Assembly: GCA_020081605.1 (NCBI GenBank)
Contig: JAHREC010000062.1
Location: 310,001 to 374,000 of the forward strand
Origin: Albifimbria verrucaria
Taxonomy: Eukaryota; Ascomycota; Sordariomycetes; Hypocreales; Stachybotryaceae
Length of the DNA: 64,000 bases
Direction of reading: 5' to 3'
The notes below the pieces were generated by a model. The model searched no databases. It had not been told where the DNA came from and worked only from the letters and a program-made list of their open reading frames with translations. Shown here one piece after another: positions 48,338 through 61,401 of this stretch. Numbering within the stretch: position 1 is the first letter of the stretch; every line of letters starts with the position of its first letter. Both the position numbers and the translations under genes were made by a program.

Positions 48338-50722
48338 CTACTGCATGTAAACGTCCTCACCCCGTCGACTCCACTGGTGCTTTGATGTTTTTCCATCCCG
48401 TTGCACCTCGTCCCAAAGGCGGGCCATGAAAAACTTGTAGATCCATGTGCTGGCTCCGTTGTAGACAATGCTGTGGTCACTGTCGGTGAAGGAGAATGTC
48501 TTCATCTTGGTTTCTGGAACTCCGGACGACACAAGAAGGTCGATAAGTGCTGCAGAGTTTTGATAATGAACATTATCATCTCCTATCTAGTGTATTAGCG
48601 ATTCCATCTTCAACATTAAGGTGTTGGGGACTTACCGGTTCCATGCAGGACGGAAAATGCGCCTGCAATGTTCTTGAAACCTTCGGGGTTGTGGACGGCG
48701 GTCTCGGCATAACCATCCTCATTTTCCTCGATAACGCCCATGTACCTCTCTGTGTACATGCTATCGTAGAAACGCCAATCGGTTACGGGTGCAGTGATGA
48801 GGGCGAGAGTAAATACACCAGAGTTCACCTCGACTGTTTTCGCAGCCAGATATCCGCCATAGGACCAACCCCAGATACCAACCTTATCAGGGTTAATAAA
48901 GTCGTTGCGGGCAATGAGCTGCTCGGCAGCCCAGATTTGGTCGAGCGGCTCAAGCTTGCCAAGTTGCTTAGCAACGGTCGAACGGAATTCACGTCCCTTC
49001 AGTGCAGTACCACGGTTGTCAACGGTGTACACAATGTACTCCAGCTCGGGATCAGAGGCAATGTACATCTTCCAGTTGAGGGGCTGGAACGTCTTGGTGG
49101 TGTACTGAGAGTTTGGTCCACCGTAAGGTGTGAAAAGGATAGGGTATTTCTTTGAGGGGTCAAAGTTGGCTGGCAGATACTCCATGACGTTCAGAGAGAA
49201 GCCATCGGGGTGTTCAAGCTCGAAGTAGGTAACGTTAGGCAATTTGTAGTCCTTGATCCTGTCATAGAATGCAGAGTTGGACGTAATAGTTCGCAGAGGC
49301 TTAGTGCTGTTCACGGCATACAGCTCCTGGTACGGCACATCGGGACCGCGGTAGGACAGGATGTAGTAACCACCCTCAGAGGAGAATGATGCGGACCACA
49401 CAGCAGAGACCTCATCGTTGACGAGAGGAGTGATGTCCTGAGTAGCATACGAAACACTGTAGAGATGGCGCTCGGTGCTGTGGTGCGTGGTTGCGAGGTA
49501 GTAAACGAGGCTACGCTTCGAGTCGACGTGAAGGACCTGGGCGACCTCCCAATCTCCAGAAGTGAGCTGAACAGGTTTACCGCCGTTGACGGAGTGCAAG
49601 TAAATGTGGTTCCAACCAGACTCATCAGAGAGATCAATGTAATAGGTCTGGTTGCAGCTCTTCTTGAGGGGGCCAACGTAAGAAATAGCGATGTTGTTCT
49701 CAAGCCAGCCGTCTGAACCGTCACGCTCACGAACAACCTTTGACGATTTTGTCACGGGGTTCACGACAACGTGCTTGTCGAGGCTTTGAGGGCGGTTGAA
49801 GGCACGGTAAATGAGGGCTGAGTGACCCCCTGTAACCCAAGCAACCTCACCGATGATGGTTTCCTACCGAAAGCATCCAACGGGATGTTTTCATATTCTT
49901 TGCTCTCGATGTTGAGAATGTTGAGCTCGACCGTGGGGTTGGTACTGCCGACCTTAGGGTAACGCAGGTAAAGCTCGTCGGGGTAAGCGGGCGCAACCTT
50001 CTGGTTGTCCATGTAGTATGGAATGGTGAAGGTGTCGACACCGGTTTCATTGAAACTCAAGAATGCCAGATATTTGGCATCTGGCGAGAACCAAATTGTG
50101 GAGCGGGTGCCAAAGATCTCCTCCTCGTAGACCCAATCTGGAACACCATTGAATTGGTCAGGGCCACCATTGGTGGTGATTCGGTGAATTTCACCATCGC
50201 TATCGCGAAGGTACAGATCATTGCCTCGGACAAAGGCAATCACCTCCCCAGTTGGCGCAAGCTCAGCGTACTGGATGTCGCCAATCTGATCATCGACAAG
50301 AGGAGTGCGCTCACCGCTCTCGACGTCAACAATAAAGTAGTCGGAGAAGTAGGAGTGTCGGTACTGCTTTGTGTAGTTGGAAGCCACAAGCAACCGCTCC
50401 TCGTCGGAAGCGATCCAGTACTCCTGTGTATCCTCGGGGAGCTTGTCGGCGGTGAGGAAAGTCTCAGTCTCGCCGTTGGCGATGTTGACCAGGACAAGAT
50501 CACCACCGCTGTTGGTGGTGATGTATTGGCCATCACTACCGGAGCTAGCCCAGCGAACAGACGTGCTGCTAGGTCGGATGGTGACACCAGGAGTCGTCTC
50601 GTTGAACGTCAGCAGGCGTTCGCCATTGCCAGTGGGCTGGTGAGTTCCGCGCGGAGGCTCAATTGCTGTTACCAACGACAGTAGAGACAGCAGAGCCGTC
50701 TGGCTGTAGAGAGAGGAGCCAT
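48338..50722 (-). CDS. dpp4: Dipeptidyl peptidase IV, secreted S9B serine peptidase
   Basis: About 777 residues. Hydrophobic signal segment ([10 protein letters not shown]) at the N-terminus, then the DPP4 beta-propeller with the DWVYEEE motif that holds the substrate N-terminus, then the hydrolase domain. Catalytic residues: Ser in GWSYGG (near 48870), Asp in GTGDDN across the intron, His in DSDHSI (near 48480). Removes X-Pro or X-Ala dipeptides outside the cell. Intron at 48583-48635 (gtaagt...gatag); TAG at 48338-48340. Two breaks: the A-run (plus-strand T 49860-49862) is one base short, and one base is missing between the ATG at 50722 and the signal segment. Several Asn-X-Ser/Thr sites fit secretion. 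Confidence 0.9.
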
Positions 50723-52469
50723 TATATCCGCACTCTGGGTGATGCCTGGATACGAGAGGGGGCTTGAGAGGTCGCACTACGGAGCCCTACCCGAGCACAT
50801 TGGACGAGCGCTCCCTGAATATTTATACACCTCCATAGACCTCGCACGATTAGCCGTGAGCCACCCCGCAATCCGTCTTTTTACCTCGTCATTTCTCATC
50901 GTCCTGTCATTCGTCAATTCCCTCTGACGAGCAATAGACATTTAAGCTTGCGTCAACTTATGGCAAAAGTTCTTGCCTTGACCTTCCCGATTGGTGATAA
51001 CCAGCCTCGCGAACCCCGGTCCAGAACAGCGGTATCTTATCACCAATGGCCCTGATGGTGGGGTTGTTTTCTTGGCGAATTGTAACCGTGTCTAGGCCCC
51101 TGGAGAAGCATAGCAAGGTGTGATCCGTGCTGGCGCCCATCTCAATTTGGAGGGTGAGACAGAGTGGTTTCTTATGCAGGGAGGCGAGACCTTGCAGCAC
51201 GATAACTACCAAACTACGACCAATGGCACCAGGGCTGAGGGGGTTAATGGCGGGAATATAAACACAAGGTTATATTAGTAGCATCGGAAGTCGAACCCTA
51301 TCGGTTCCGTTCCTTCAGGGCATTCGCCAGGTTCTCCTCTTTAAGCCAGTGGTAGCCGGGACTGCTTTTAGTGCAGTGGGAATTAAAATATCGATATTCT
51401 TGGCTGCAGGTTCACCTTCCCCTACAAGTAAATGTGGAGATCATGGGGGTTTACTACTAGTAGACACAAAACAGTCTTACATATGGAGAGACATTTCCAA
51501 TCATAGACGATCGGCTATTCACGTAATTCCTCGAGCATCATTAGATCGTCGTCGAACTTGGAGAAATTTGGAGTTCCAGATCATAAGTGACCCCGTACCA
51601 CTTCTTAGGTAGTGTAGACCCATGGTTCTTGAGCCCTACTACCTGTAGCTGATTGTCATAAATTTCTACCATGTTTGCTCGACACCCTCATGAGAACTGA
51701 TTGCTCCAACAAGAGCATACGTTCAAAGTGCGTCCTGTATCAAAATTACAAGCCAATATAATTATTTCGAATTTCCATAGTATTGAATTCTCCGATCGAC
51801 GATGACCTCTGCGAGCGGTTGCTCTGCGAAGCGCTGTCTTTTAATTTGGAAATTAATTTTCTTTATGCCTAGGCAACGCGGAAGCGTTTGGGACCAACTG
51901 GACGAATCATTTGTATGCGCTGCGATGAGGCTTGATATAGTTTTCTTGGTGTGCGCCAACGGTCAGTTTTGACGCGAAGACGGTAATACCTATCCGGTAA
52001 TGCAGTTTATCCCAGATTTCCGGGAGATCCCATAACTCTATACCGCCACTACAGTGTTGAGGAACCTCAGGAAGGCCCCAAAATAGAGATCCAGGCAAGG
52101 CATGTTTCTTCGTTGCTTTCTCTAATATCTCTTGCTATTGACTTACTACACATGCCTGGCATTCTTGTAGGGTCCACTAGATGATGTCTCATATGATCAT
52201 TACATATCTCCTCGAGGCCAGGAAGCTACAGACTAAGTAAATGCCCAGAACACCTCAGTTGGTAAAAGAAAGATAAAAGATGCTTGCCTATCCCTTCCTG
52301 TAAGGTCGGGCAATCCGCAGTCCTCATACTCATAACAAGGGCAATGAAAGTAAGCTAATATAGGGTAGGTAAAACAAAACGCCGTATTTTCTCTTGATAT
52401 TCCACGCCCAACGCAATAGAACAACTTCTTGAACCCCGGGGAATCTGATTGGTGAGATGTAGGTATTAT

Positions 52470-52556
52470 GGTAGGATGCTAGATTCTCGGTACATCTATT
52501 CTCGGCTAATTTACTAAGCTTTCGATGTATCGCGTGCTTATCCGGTTCCAGTTGGT
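52470..52556 (+). repeat. Interspersed repeat, partial diverged copy
   Basis: Shares tcggctaatttacta and a ccggttccagttgg end with the two better copies, in the same order and spacing. Weaker match; the boundaries are approximate. Confidence 0.5.
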
Positions 52557-52770
52557 TAATTTACTAGTTTACTACTTAGTCTGCAGCTTACCGGCTTCAA
52601 GGAGACACAAAATCTTCTACATATGGAAGAACTCTTGCAAATCATGAAAGGTGGGTAAGAAAGTTCCATCTCATTTAATGTGCAAGGGCCACACAGGGGT
52701 TGCGAGCCAGTGTCTTAGTCAACATGTCAGTACATGAAGAAACTTAATATTGCTCTATGGATGCTAGATG

Positions 52771-52874
52771 AGCTATGTAGATCTTCGTAAAGCCACTAAA
52801 TGATGGGACTTCTATCATCGGCCAATTTGCTAGCTAGCTAATGTCACTGGTATTCTCCCGGCTTCAATTGGATC
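52771..52874 (+). repeat. Interspersed repeat, copy 1
   Basis: Aligns without gaps, at roughly 80 percent identity, to the reverse complement of 59238-59338; both start with tatgtagatcttcgtaaag and end with tcaattggatc. Diverged non-coding element relic. Confidence 0.75.
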
Positions 52875-53066
52875 AGACAGATCCCTGCTGGATACCTCAA
52901 TATGACCCTCGCACATTCAATGAGATACTGATGCTACCTTGTTCCTACAAATTGGAGGAATACACCAGTCTCTCTTTTCCGCATGTCATTCTGCGTATGG
53001 ATTCTTAACCTGACGGAATTGACTTGGGACTACTCAGTAGAATAATTGTCAAACAGGTAAATCTTT

Positions 53067-53333
53067 TCAACAAGTACTCCTGTTGATGATGCCAAGTTTC
53101 TCAATCACGCGAAGGTTATAACATAAAACAGGGGCACACCACAAAAGAGATACCCATTTCTGGCCACCACCAGTCGTTGTTCCATCATACGTAAAGATTT
53201 CAGGGAGCTTCATAGGCTCGGAAACTGGTCGGAACTCGGGTTTACCCGACGTGGTGGTAACACTCTCGTATTGAAGCGAAAGAGAAAGCCTGAACAGCGT
53301 CTGAAAAGGATTTTTGCATGCCCATTCAATCAT
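53067..53333 (-). CDS. Short ORF of unknown function, possibly the first exon of a decayed gene
   Basis: An ATG-started frame of 88 codons in a region otherwise empty of genes. The first 60 codons have natural-looking composition (for example KPEFRPVSEPMKLPEIF), then a good donor-like gtatct, after which the composition degrades. No family recognised. May be a chance frame. Confidence 0.25.
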   Translation of the reverse strand: MIEWACKNPFQTLFRLSLSLQYESVTTTSGKPEFRPVSEPMKLPEIFTYDGTTTGGGQKWVSLLWCAPVLCYNLRVIEKLGIINRSTC

Positions 53334-54654
53334 GATATATCTTTTTACAAAAATTGCTGTTTAATTGCAAGTTGAGCCATAATAGACCTGATCTAAGGCT
53401 ACGTTATCTTTTGGGGAGGTTTTTCCTCCCTTTTCTTCCGTTCAGACTATGTAGGAGCTGATGATTAAACATACTAATGACAAATTCCGGGCGTCTATCA
53501 TGACAGATCTCTATGTGTTGACATAAACAATAGTGGTTCCAAGTTGATTGGGATGTAAACAATTCACAGCTTCCATGTCACTTTACTATGGCAGGATTCT
53601 TTGCCTTAAAGTGAAGAATTTACCCAACGCAAGTGCCGTAATTATGACATCCCGGATATGCAGTCCTGACGGCAATTCATCTCCCGTAAAACCAGAGCAT
53701 TTAATCATAGATGATACTACAATGGAGCCACGCACTCTGTTGATTTTGAATCAAGTAATCATGGTAGCCCAGCAAAGTCAACATCAGTATGCACGTCACC
53801 ATAATGTGGCCCAAGCAGCAGGATATAACATGGGCCCTACATCTAGGCATGCTCACTCGCTCGTCTACAATCCCATCCATTTCCTAATGTCGTGGTAATT
53901 TCCGAAATTGGATGAAACTAGAGATACAGGCTATGGTTCATGATTTGTCACTCTTTCTCCGACCCGCTTAGGCGTCTGTTTGGTCGTCTTAAAGTAGAAA
54001 AAGTATACGGGATGAAGATGGCAGCGATGTGTGATGCCATGAGAGTAGCTGTTCATTACAAGCCAGTAAAGTTCCACAAACAAAACAAGTAGTTCCAGCC
54101 TCAGGATTCCAACACAAACGAATCCTAGTAATGGAGAGCGAGATCAAACATCTCCTTTCAACAATTTACGTCACTGGAAATGACTAAAACAAACCAAGAC
54201 TAGCGGGTAAGCTTTGTGACTTCTGTTCAAAAATTAAGAAAAAAGCAAGAAAATGAAAAGAATTAAATAAAAAATAAAATGCAATAAAATGTAGCATCAA
54301 TCTTCGTAATGACCAAGGGCCTGGGAAGACAAGAGTAACCGAACAAAGCCTGACAATCCTAGTTTCCGGCCTTTCGCGTAGGAATCTCTTGGTAGTCAAT
54401 TTCGTCATGGTAGTAACGTTACCATCGCCCGAGATTGCTCCAGCTACCCTAGACCATTTTCCACACCCGATTGAGGGCAGGTTAGTGACGCAGCTTGGCA
54501 CAAGCGGATTCACGTGGCTTTCGTTCTTGGCTCTCTATTTATAACATACACGATTGATATGTTTTTACCAAGTGTTTGTTGATATCTTTTATGCTTCACT
54601 TCTGTCAATTGGTGCTACATTTCATGTTATTCATTGTTATTTTTGAGAAAGGGG

Positions 54655-54682
54655 TTTTATTTTATTTTATTTTATTTTATTT
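54655..54682. repeat. (TTTTA)n microsatellite
   Basis: About five tandem TTTTA units followed by a T-run. Simple repeat with no evident function. Confidence 0.8.
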
Positions 54683-56872
54683 TTTTCAATGGCATTCATG
54701 ACAGACCTACTGAGTATTTCTATTCCAGGCAAAGTATGAACAATATTTCCCGCCTCTACTTTGCTTTTAGGCTCTTTCAGGAATTCAAGTTTCTAGGGCC
54801 CTGGAGGGTAACACTCACAACCCCAGTAACCGGGAGTCTCGTTCAAAGCAACATCAAAGGAACAACATAAAGGTCATCATTAAGTGGGGATTGGCCTGAC
54901 TCTTACCGACACTTCCGGGCAGCTTATCCTACCCAATAGCATTCTACGTAAAATTGGCCTTTCAACGGTGATTGTGACGTCTGTCGTTGGGCCAAATTGA
55001 CTCATCGCGCTGGCGATGAAGTCCAAAGATTGCTCCATCCTTTGGTTGTATGGGTTCCCGGACATTACACAGTCAATTACTTTAGCAAAACGTGCGGTCC
55101 AATTATGTGGCATGCTCTAGCCTTCGATCCAGTGAGGGCATTCCGGATACACCCAAGGCTAGCAAATTTAGACGAGCTCCCTTAAGAGAAGAAGAGCCAC
55201 AAAGGGAAGCAATTACGATCTAAACCTCCCCACAATCCCCGCCGCTGTAGAGGCTCCTCCGAGTTCGCATTGGAATTCTCCGTGGCGAAGCTGGCTACAT
55301 GAGATGTGAATAAGCATGAAAGCGCTGACAGGGACCCCATACATAAGATGACGGATATTGTGCCAGGGGTTTCTTGGTTAGGTGTCAGCACCAAAAGTAG
55401 TGAAATACTGGCCCAGCCTATTGCATTACATGGCAGACACCATGATAAGATTATTAGTGTGTCGACTTGACCTTATCTTAATTCATGAATATGCAACACA
55501 ATCTGCTTTGAAGTTTGGACCTGGGGAATTTGGCCTTTGCAGCTTTTATTTCTCCCCGCAGGGACCGTTATGCAACGCCCAAAGCGAGACCCGACGCCAG
55601 GGTACTGTAAAATGAAGGCTCGAGTCTTCCGTCAATGCAACCCCTACAACGTGGATCAACAGTGGAATATGTGGAGGAAGCAAGAGCCGCCCCAAGCGGT
55701 GGTAAAATGTCATAAGTCACCGCACAATCGGCCCTGACAGAAGTACCCCGTATTCTCTAATGCAGGTTAATCCCAAATATGACCTAGCCAGAGCTGAGTT
55801 TACGGTAGAGTATCTGCAAGATGTTGCCGTCATGTCCAAAACCAGCATCTGGGGTAAAGTTCGCATGTCTTCGGAGCCCGCCGCCCGAGCGGGAAGTCGG
55901 GTCCCATGGGGAACAGGGTCGCATTTCCGCTGCACGAAGCTATCATGGTGCAGACGAGATCTGCCGATTATTGCCCAAGTCAAGCCTCAGGGCCGTTACG
56001 ATTTGTAATAGTTCCCGGTTCTCTTTGATCCCACCTCGCTTGTCTTGAATGCATACCGCGCACAATCTCTCTGCAAAAGTGCCTCGGTTCAAGGAACGGT
56101 CCCGGCAATAAGCCAAGACGGAACGTTCCCGTACAATCGCCTCCACCATGCCGGGCTTTGGGGATCCACCTTGCCGACTACATCAGGAGAAATGGAACCT
56201 TTCGAGAATTTTCAGTGCGTAAAAGTTTCCACTTTAGTCGCCCTTCGGCTCATCGGCACCGCACCCAGGCGGACGACGCGGGAGTTAACGAGACTAAGAC
56301 CGAACCAGTCCGGGTCCGTCGACCCTCCAAGGGCCTCCAAGGGCACCATCTTCGCCCCATTTTGATTATGAGGTCGCCATGTGCTGAAAACCTTGACACG
56401 CCGGTGGAGCCCTCTTAGCGTCGGCTCGGACATCAATGCTCAGTCTGGCGCGCATCTCGTCCGTATACGCGACCAATACCAACCTCATTCGTTCGCCTCT
56501 CTCTCCAAGTCGTTGCAGATTTCTCTGCAAAGGGACTCCGTACCCACCCGGGGCGTCCGAAATTTCCCTCATTTTCGGTATATCAAGGACATGCCGTGTA
56601 TCGGAGATGTCCTTGATAGGCTTATGGCCTTAGCTCATTATTCAAGGAGGCGTTTCACAGGCTGAGGCTCCTATGGGAAGGTTATTCTTACAATTCTTGA
56701 TTGGTGAGCTGATAAGGCATGTAATGAAGATCCATAATTTAAAGAAGTCCAAAATCTATGAAACGTCCCTCTCCCCGCACGTTCACTCGGTGTCTCTCTC
56801 CTTCACCTCTACTCATCTCAACCTTCAACTTGTGGTGGGGCCCAACTGAACGTCTTGCAGCACTCAGCGAAG

Positions 56873-58683
56873 ATGGCTACCAACCATGAAGACATCCCTG
56901 TCGACCTCCATGGGGAGCTCAACGATAGAGTAGTGGACGAGAAGAAGGATATCCAGACCGTCCCCGACGACCTGAGGAAGCATTCCGGATCGGAGATCGC
57001 AAACACTCCCGATGGCGAGGAGCCCAACGAGTACGAGAAGAGCACCCTCAGACGAGTTGGCGAGGCTCTCCCCGCCTCTGCCTACCTCATCGCCGTGGTC
57101 GAGCTTACGGAGCGATTCACCTACTATGGCGCCCAAGGTCTCTTCCAGAACTATATCAGCAACAGCGCCACCGGCTCGGATGGACCCAAGGGTCTTGGTA
57201 TGGGACACCAGGCTGCTACCGGCCTGAACTTGTTCTTCCAGTGGTTCTGCTACGTCACCCCAATTCTGGGTGCCATCATTGCTGATCAGTACCTCGGAAA
57301 GTACAAGACGATTCTGATCTTCTGCTGCTGCTACTGGGTTGGTCTGGTCATCCTATGGACTACATCTCTCCCAGTGGCTATGGAGGCTGGCGCTGGCAAG
57401 GCCGGTTACATCGTCGCTATTATCATTATTGGTCTGGGAACTGGTGGCATCAAGAGTAACATTGCGCCTCTCATTGCTGACCAGTACACCCGTCGCCGCA
57501 TGGCCATCACGACCGATAAGAAGACGGGCGAGAAGCTTGTCATCGACCCTGCCATCACCTACCAGCGTATCTACATGATCTTCTATTGGTGCATCAACAT
57601 TGGTTCGCTGTCTCTGATGGCCACCCTTTCATGGAGAAGTACAAGGGATTCTGGACCGCTTTCCTCATGTGCTTCTGCATGTTCAACGTGGGCATCGTGA
57701 TCCTCGTCGCGCGTCGCAAGACTTACCTGGACCGCCCCCTCAGGGTTCCGTCATTACCGATGCTTTCAAGGCTCTTGGCATGATGATTGCTGCGCGAAAC
57801 ATGGATGCCGCCAAGCCTTCCTGGCGAGAAGCCAACGGCAAGACAAAGGCCGTGCCTTGGAACGACCACTTCATTGAGGAACTCAAGCGTGCCCTGCGTG
57901 CCTGCAAGGTGTTTGTTTTCTGTAAGTCCGAACGATCTTGATTCTCGATTCATCAGTTACTGACCTCTTCTAGACCCCATTTTCTGGGTTTGCTATGGAC
58001 AGTTCAGCTCCAACTTTGTCACCCAGGCTGGTCAGATGGAGGGCCACGGCATGCCCAACGATTTCATGCAGAACTTCGATCCCCTGTCCATCCTGATCTT
58101 CACCCCCATTCTCGATCGTGTCCTTTACCCTATCCTGCGCAGAATGGGTGTTGAGCTTCGCCCCATTGCTCGTATCACCATTGGATTCTTCCTCGCTGGA
58201 TTGGGTCTTGCGTACGCAGCTATTGTCCAGCACCTCATCTACTCTGCTGGACCTTGCTACGACCGCCCTGGAGCCTGTCCCGCCGGCATGGACGGCGACA
58301 CGCCTCTTCCCAACCACGTCCACATTGCTGTTCAGGCTCCGGCTTACGTCTTCATCGGTTTGGCAGAAATCTTCATCTCTGTCACCGGTCTGGAGTATGC
58401 TTACACCAAAGCTCCTCCTAGCATGAAGTCTTTCGTCCAGAGTATCTACCTCTTCACCAATGCTTTCGGCTCTGCCATTTCCGAGGCCCTGGTTCCTGTG
58501 GCTAAGGACCCCAAGTTCCTCTGGATGTACACTGGTGTCGGTTGCTCCTCGGTAGCCGTGGGTGTGATCTTTTACTTCATCTTCCACCACTATGATGCGC
58601 TTGAGGAGAAGATGTACGACCTCGACCGTGACGAGCCAGTCATTGGCCAGGGTCCTACAAAGGAGGTTGATACTGAGAATTAG
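56873..58683 (+). CDS. Proton-coupled oligopeptide transporter PTR2 (POT family)
   Basis: About 587 residues in two exons, ATG at 56873 and TAG at 58681-58683; intron at 57922-57973 (gtaagt...tctag). TM1 carries the proton-coupling motif ELTERFTYYG (ExxER), and about 12 membrane segments follow a 60-residue acidic N-terminus. GTGGIKSNI and NPLS-like loops fit fungal PTR2. Imports di- and tripeptides. Two runs are one base short: C 57623-57625 and C 57735-57739. Codons are C-ending and the sequence is GC-richer than its surroundings, as expected for a highly expressed gene. With dpp4 6 kb away it could form a functional pair for peptide use. Confidence 0.9.
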
Positions 58684-60130
58684 ACCAAGAAAGGTCATTT
58701 TGTACAATAGATTTATCATTGGAATGCTAAGCGAATGAACATTTTAATGTCTTAAACAATGAACGGATGAAAGACATCTTTTTGATACCAATAAGATACG
58801 AATGTTTAAATTTTATTTATGATATTGTTTTTGGGGATAGTGAACAAGTTCTTTCGAATGAATGGCCTGAATACTGAAGCGGAAAGCCGGAGTTCCTCGC
58901 ACATCACTTTCTGCTGATAAAAGGTTGCTGGGGTTAGATTACAAGCTTAACAGACCCATCAAAAATGCCAAGCATCAGTTATGGCTGTGAAAATGCGTGC
59001 CTTAAAGCTCCAGACTGGTTCCAAAGATCATAAGGAAGTATGTACAGCGGCTGGATACGTTTGCCCTGGCAATATGGGACATGTCCAACTAAGCGATGCA
59101 TCTAGCTGCGGCATAGAAGCTGTGTCATGTACATATTTTATCTTGACTCTATCTTGCATCAACCGCACATCCACCTGTTCAGGGTCTTTAATATGATCTT
59201 GAAGCGGTGTCTTTGATCGGGGTCCGGACATGGACCGGATCCAATTGAAACCAGGAAAAGCTAGTGAAATTAGTTAGCTAGTAAATTGGCTGACAGTCGA
59301 GGTCCCAGAATTTAGGCACTTTACGAAGATCTACATAAGGTAGGTATCTAAAGGGAGCGACTTGCATATGCAGTACAGGTCCGCTGCAGTGCATGTTCCA
59401 CTTAGACAGAGACTTTGACAGTACGTATGGTGATTCAATCTAGCGTTAATCTTGAGACATTTTCGCACTTGCATCCAATGCGTGATAGGTATTCCCGCCT
59501 GCACTCGAATGAACCTACCAGTCCGTTCTCGTGATCTTGGACAAGACGACAATGAAATAAATGACAGCTACAGGAAATCAAGATACGGACGATACCGTGC
59601 TCGGCTATTGTACCATGTAGTAGAGTGTCGAAAATGTTAATGCTACAAGAAAAGGTGGTGGAGGAGGGAAAACCCCACGGAGCAGGCCCTTCATGACAAG
59701 AAATAGCCAACATCTGCTTTCTCGACCAGGCATCGGAATGATAAAGGACTGATTCGCCAATGAACCAAGCTTTCTTCATATATGTTGGTTGCCCCTGGCC
59801 CATTCATGAGAGCTTCAACATAACCAACCTTCCCACCGTTGTGTCTGCTCATTTCCGAACAACCCGGTTCCTCTTCTTTGGGGTGCGTCAGATGCAACCC
59901 TGCCACGTTGAGATCCGTCATACTCAGGAGGGAAAGCAGGCGGTGAGGACGCCTGTTGGTGCATTGTATGACTGAGCGCACGGTACTACCCCTCCTAGTA
60001 TGCCCCAGTATTCAGTATAATCTGCATTTACGGTCACGTCGCTTTTCTGTTAACGGAACTCAACTATCGCATTTTGTCTGTGGAAGAGTTGCAAATTGAC
60101 CTCGATAATAGCCTTCCTCATCCTATCACA
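58684..60130. other. Intergenic region with an inverted repeat copy
   Basis: About 1.4 kb between the PTR2 gene and the beta-lactamase-family gene. Contains repeat copy 2 at 59238-59338; no coding sequence supported. Confidence 0.4.
59238..59338 (-). repeat. Interspersed repeat, copy 2 (inverted)
   Basis: Reverse complement aligns gap-free with 52771-52874 at roughly 80 percent identity. It lies between genes; no ORF. Confidence 0.75.
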
Positions 60131-61401
60131 ATGACGCATCAGATTGACAAAATATACGAAGATGCGCTTGAGTCTGGGTTGATTCCCGGCGCCTCTGTTA
60201 TCGCAGGTGATGCCAATGGTAATCCACAGCCACGCAAAGAACCCCCTCAAAAGAATCGCCTTAATAACCAGATCAATTTTTAGGAAATGTTGTATACAGC
60301 AAGTCTGTCGGCAAAGGTAGCCTGAAAGAAGGCGCTACCTTTGATATGAGTGAAGACACCGTCTGCATTATAGCCTCCATGACCAAGCTCATGACCTCGG
60401 TAGCAGTCTTGCAATGTGTCGAGGATGGAAAGCTTGATCTTGACCAAGACGTCAAGTCACTACTCCCAGACATTGGGAAGTATGGGATTATGACGGGATT
60501 CGACGAGAAGACCAAGTCCGCGATTCTGACGCCAAGCGACAAGACGATCACGCTTAGAATGCTTCTCAGCCATACCTCGGGCCACGAGTATGACTGGTTG
60601 AGTCCATCAATCACACAATGGCGAGCTACTCGAGGTGAAACGCCTTGGACTGGTCTGACAGTCGAAGAAAAGTCCACTGTTCCTCTTTTGTTTGCCCCCG
60701 GCACTGGCTTTGCTTACGGCGCAGGACACGACTGGGCTGGTAAGGCAATCGAGCGGGCAACCGGCTCTACCCTTGAAGAATACATGAGTGCTCGAATCTG
60801 GGTGCCTCTGGGAATCGAAAATGACTTCAGTTTCCACCCCGAGTCAAAAAGCTATATGAAAGACAGGCTTGGCGCAGTTAGCATGGTCAACGACAAAGGT
60901 GATCAGCCCATCGTCGATGCTCCTGAATTCGATGCAAGATTTGGCGCCACTGACTGCCTTGGTGGTGGTCCTTGCTGGGCGACACCTCGCGCTTATTACA
61001 CCTTTCTCTCAGCTATTTTGCAGCGCGACCCTAAGCTGTTGACCCTATCCTCCTATGAAGAACTCTTCAAGCCGCAGCTGGATGAGCAATGTGAGAAAGT
61101 GATGAATGAGTACATCGCGCTATCTCCGGTCCATACACAATTCCTAGGCTTGCGCGTTGCACCTCAGGCCCCAGTCACCTGGACCTTTGCCGGATTGATG
61201 CCCAAAGATAAATTGGACGGACGCTGCTCGGCAGGAACTGTTATGTGGGCGGGTGCTACGTCCTCCCAGTGGTTTATTGACACCAAAGCTGGTATCTGCG
61301 GAACAGCAGTTTGTCAGGTGTTGCCTCCCATGCACCCACCCGTGATGGAGCTCCACGATCGATTCCAACGAGCAATTTTCCAGAAATTTGGTCGAAGCTA
61401 A
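60131..61401 (+). CDS. Class-C beta-lactamase-family serine hydrolase or transesterase
   Basis: About 401 residues in two exons, ATG at 60131, intron at 60219-60283 (gtaatc...ttttag). The catalytic SxxK is SMTK (about residue 61), with the Tyr motif YGA (near 175); HTSGH and a WAGATSS strand near the C-terminus complete the fold. Fungal members are esterases or acyl-transferring enzymes, such as LovD, rather than antibiotic lactamases. No signal peptide seen, so likely cytosolic. No frame break. Substrate unknown; no biosynthetic backbone gene is adjacent. Confidence 0.85.

Larger units (their letters stand above)
50723..56872. other. Large gene-poor region with diverged repeats
   Basis: About 6.1 kb without a well-supported gene. 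It contains at least two copies of a diverged repeat (52470-52556 and 52771-52874), a further weakly similar pair (near 51460-51515 and 52600-52655), a (TTTTA)n tract at 54655-54682, and the promoters of dpp4 (left) and the PTR2 gene (right). Base composition rises in GC between 55800 and 56650. Looks like decayed repetitive DNA plus long promoters. Confidence 0.5.

Noticed and set aside
51270..51360. tRNA-like B-box (ggttcgac on the minus strand)
   Set aside because: No acceptor stem pairing and no matching A-box arm, so no tRNA is called.
55717..56665. Several overlapping frames on both strands in a GC-richer patch
   Set aside because: High GC removes stops; frames overlap in all directions and none shows a domain, splice-linked exon or good start.
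57970..58719. 249-codon minus-strand frame
   Set aside because: Antisense to the second exon of the PTR2 gene; open only because of codon bias.
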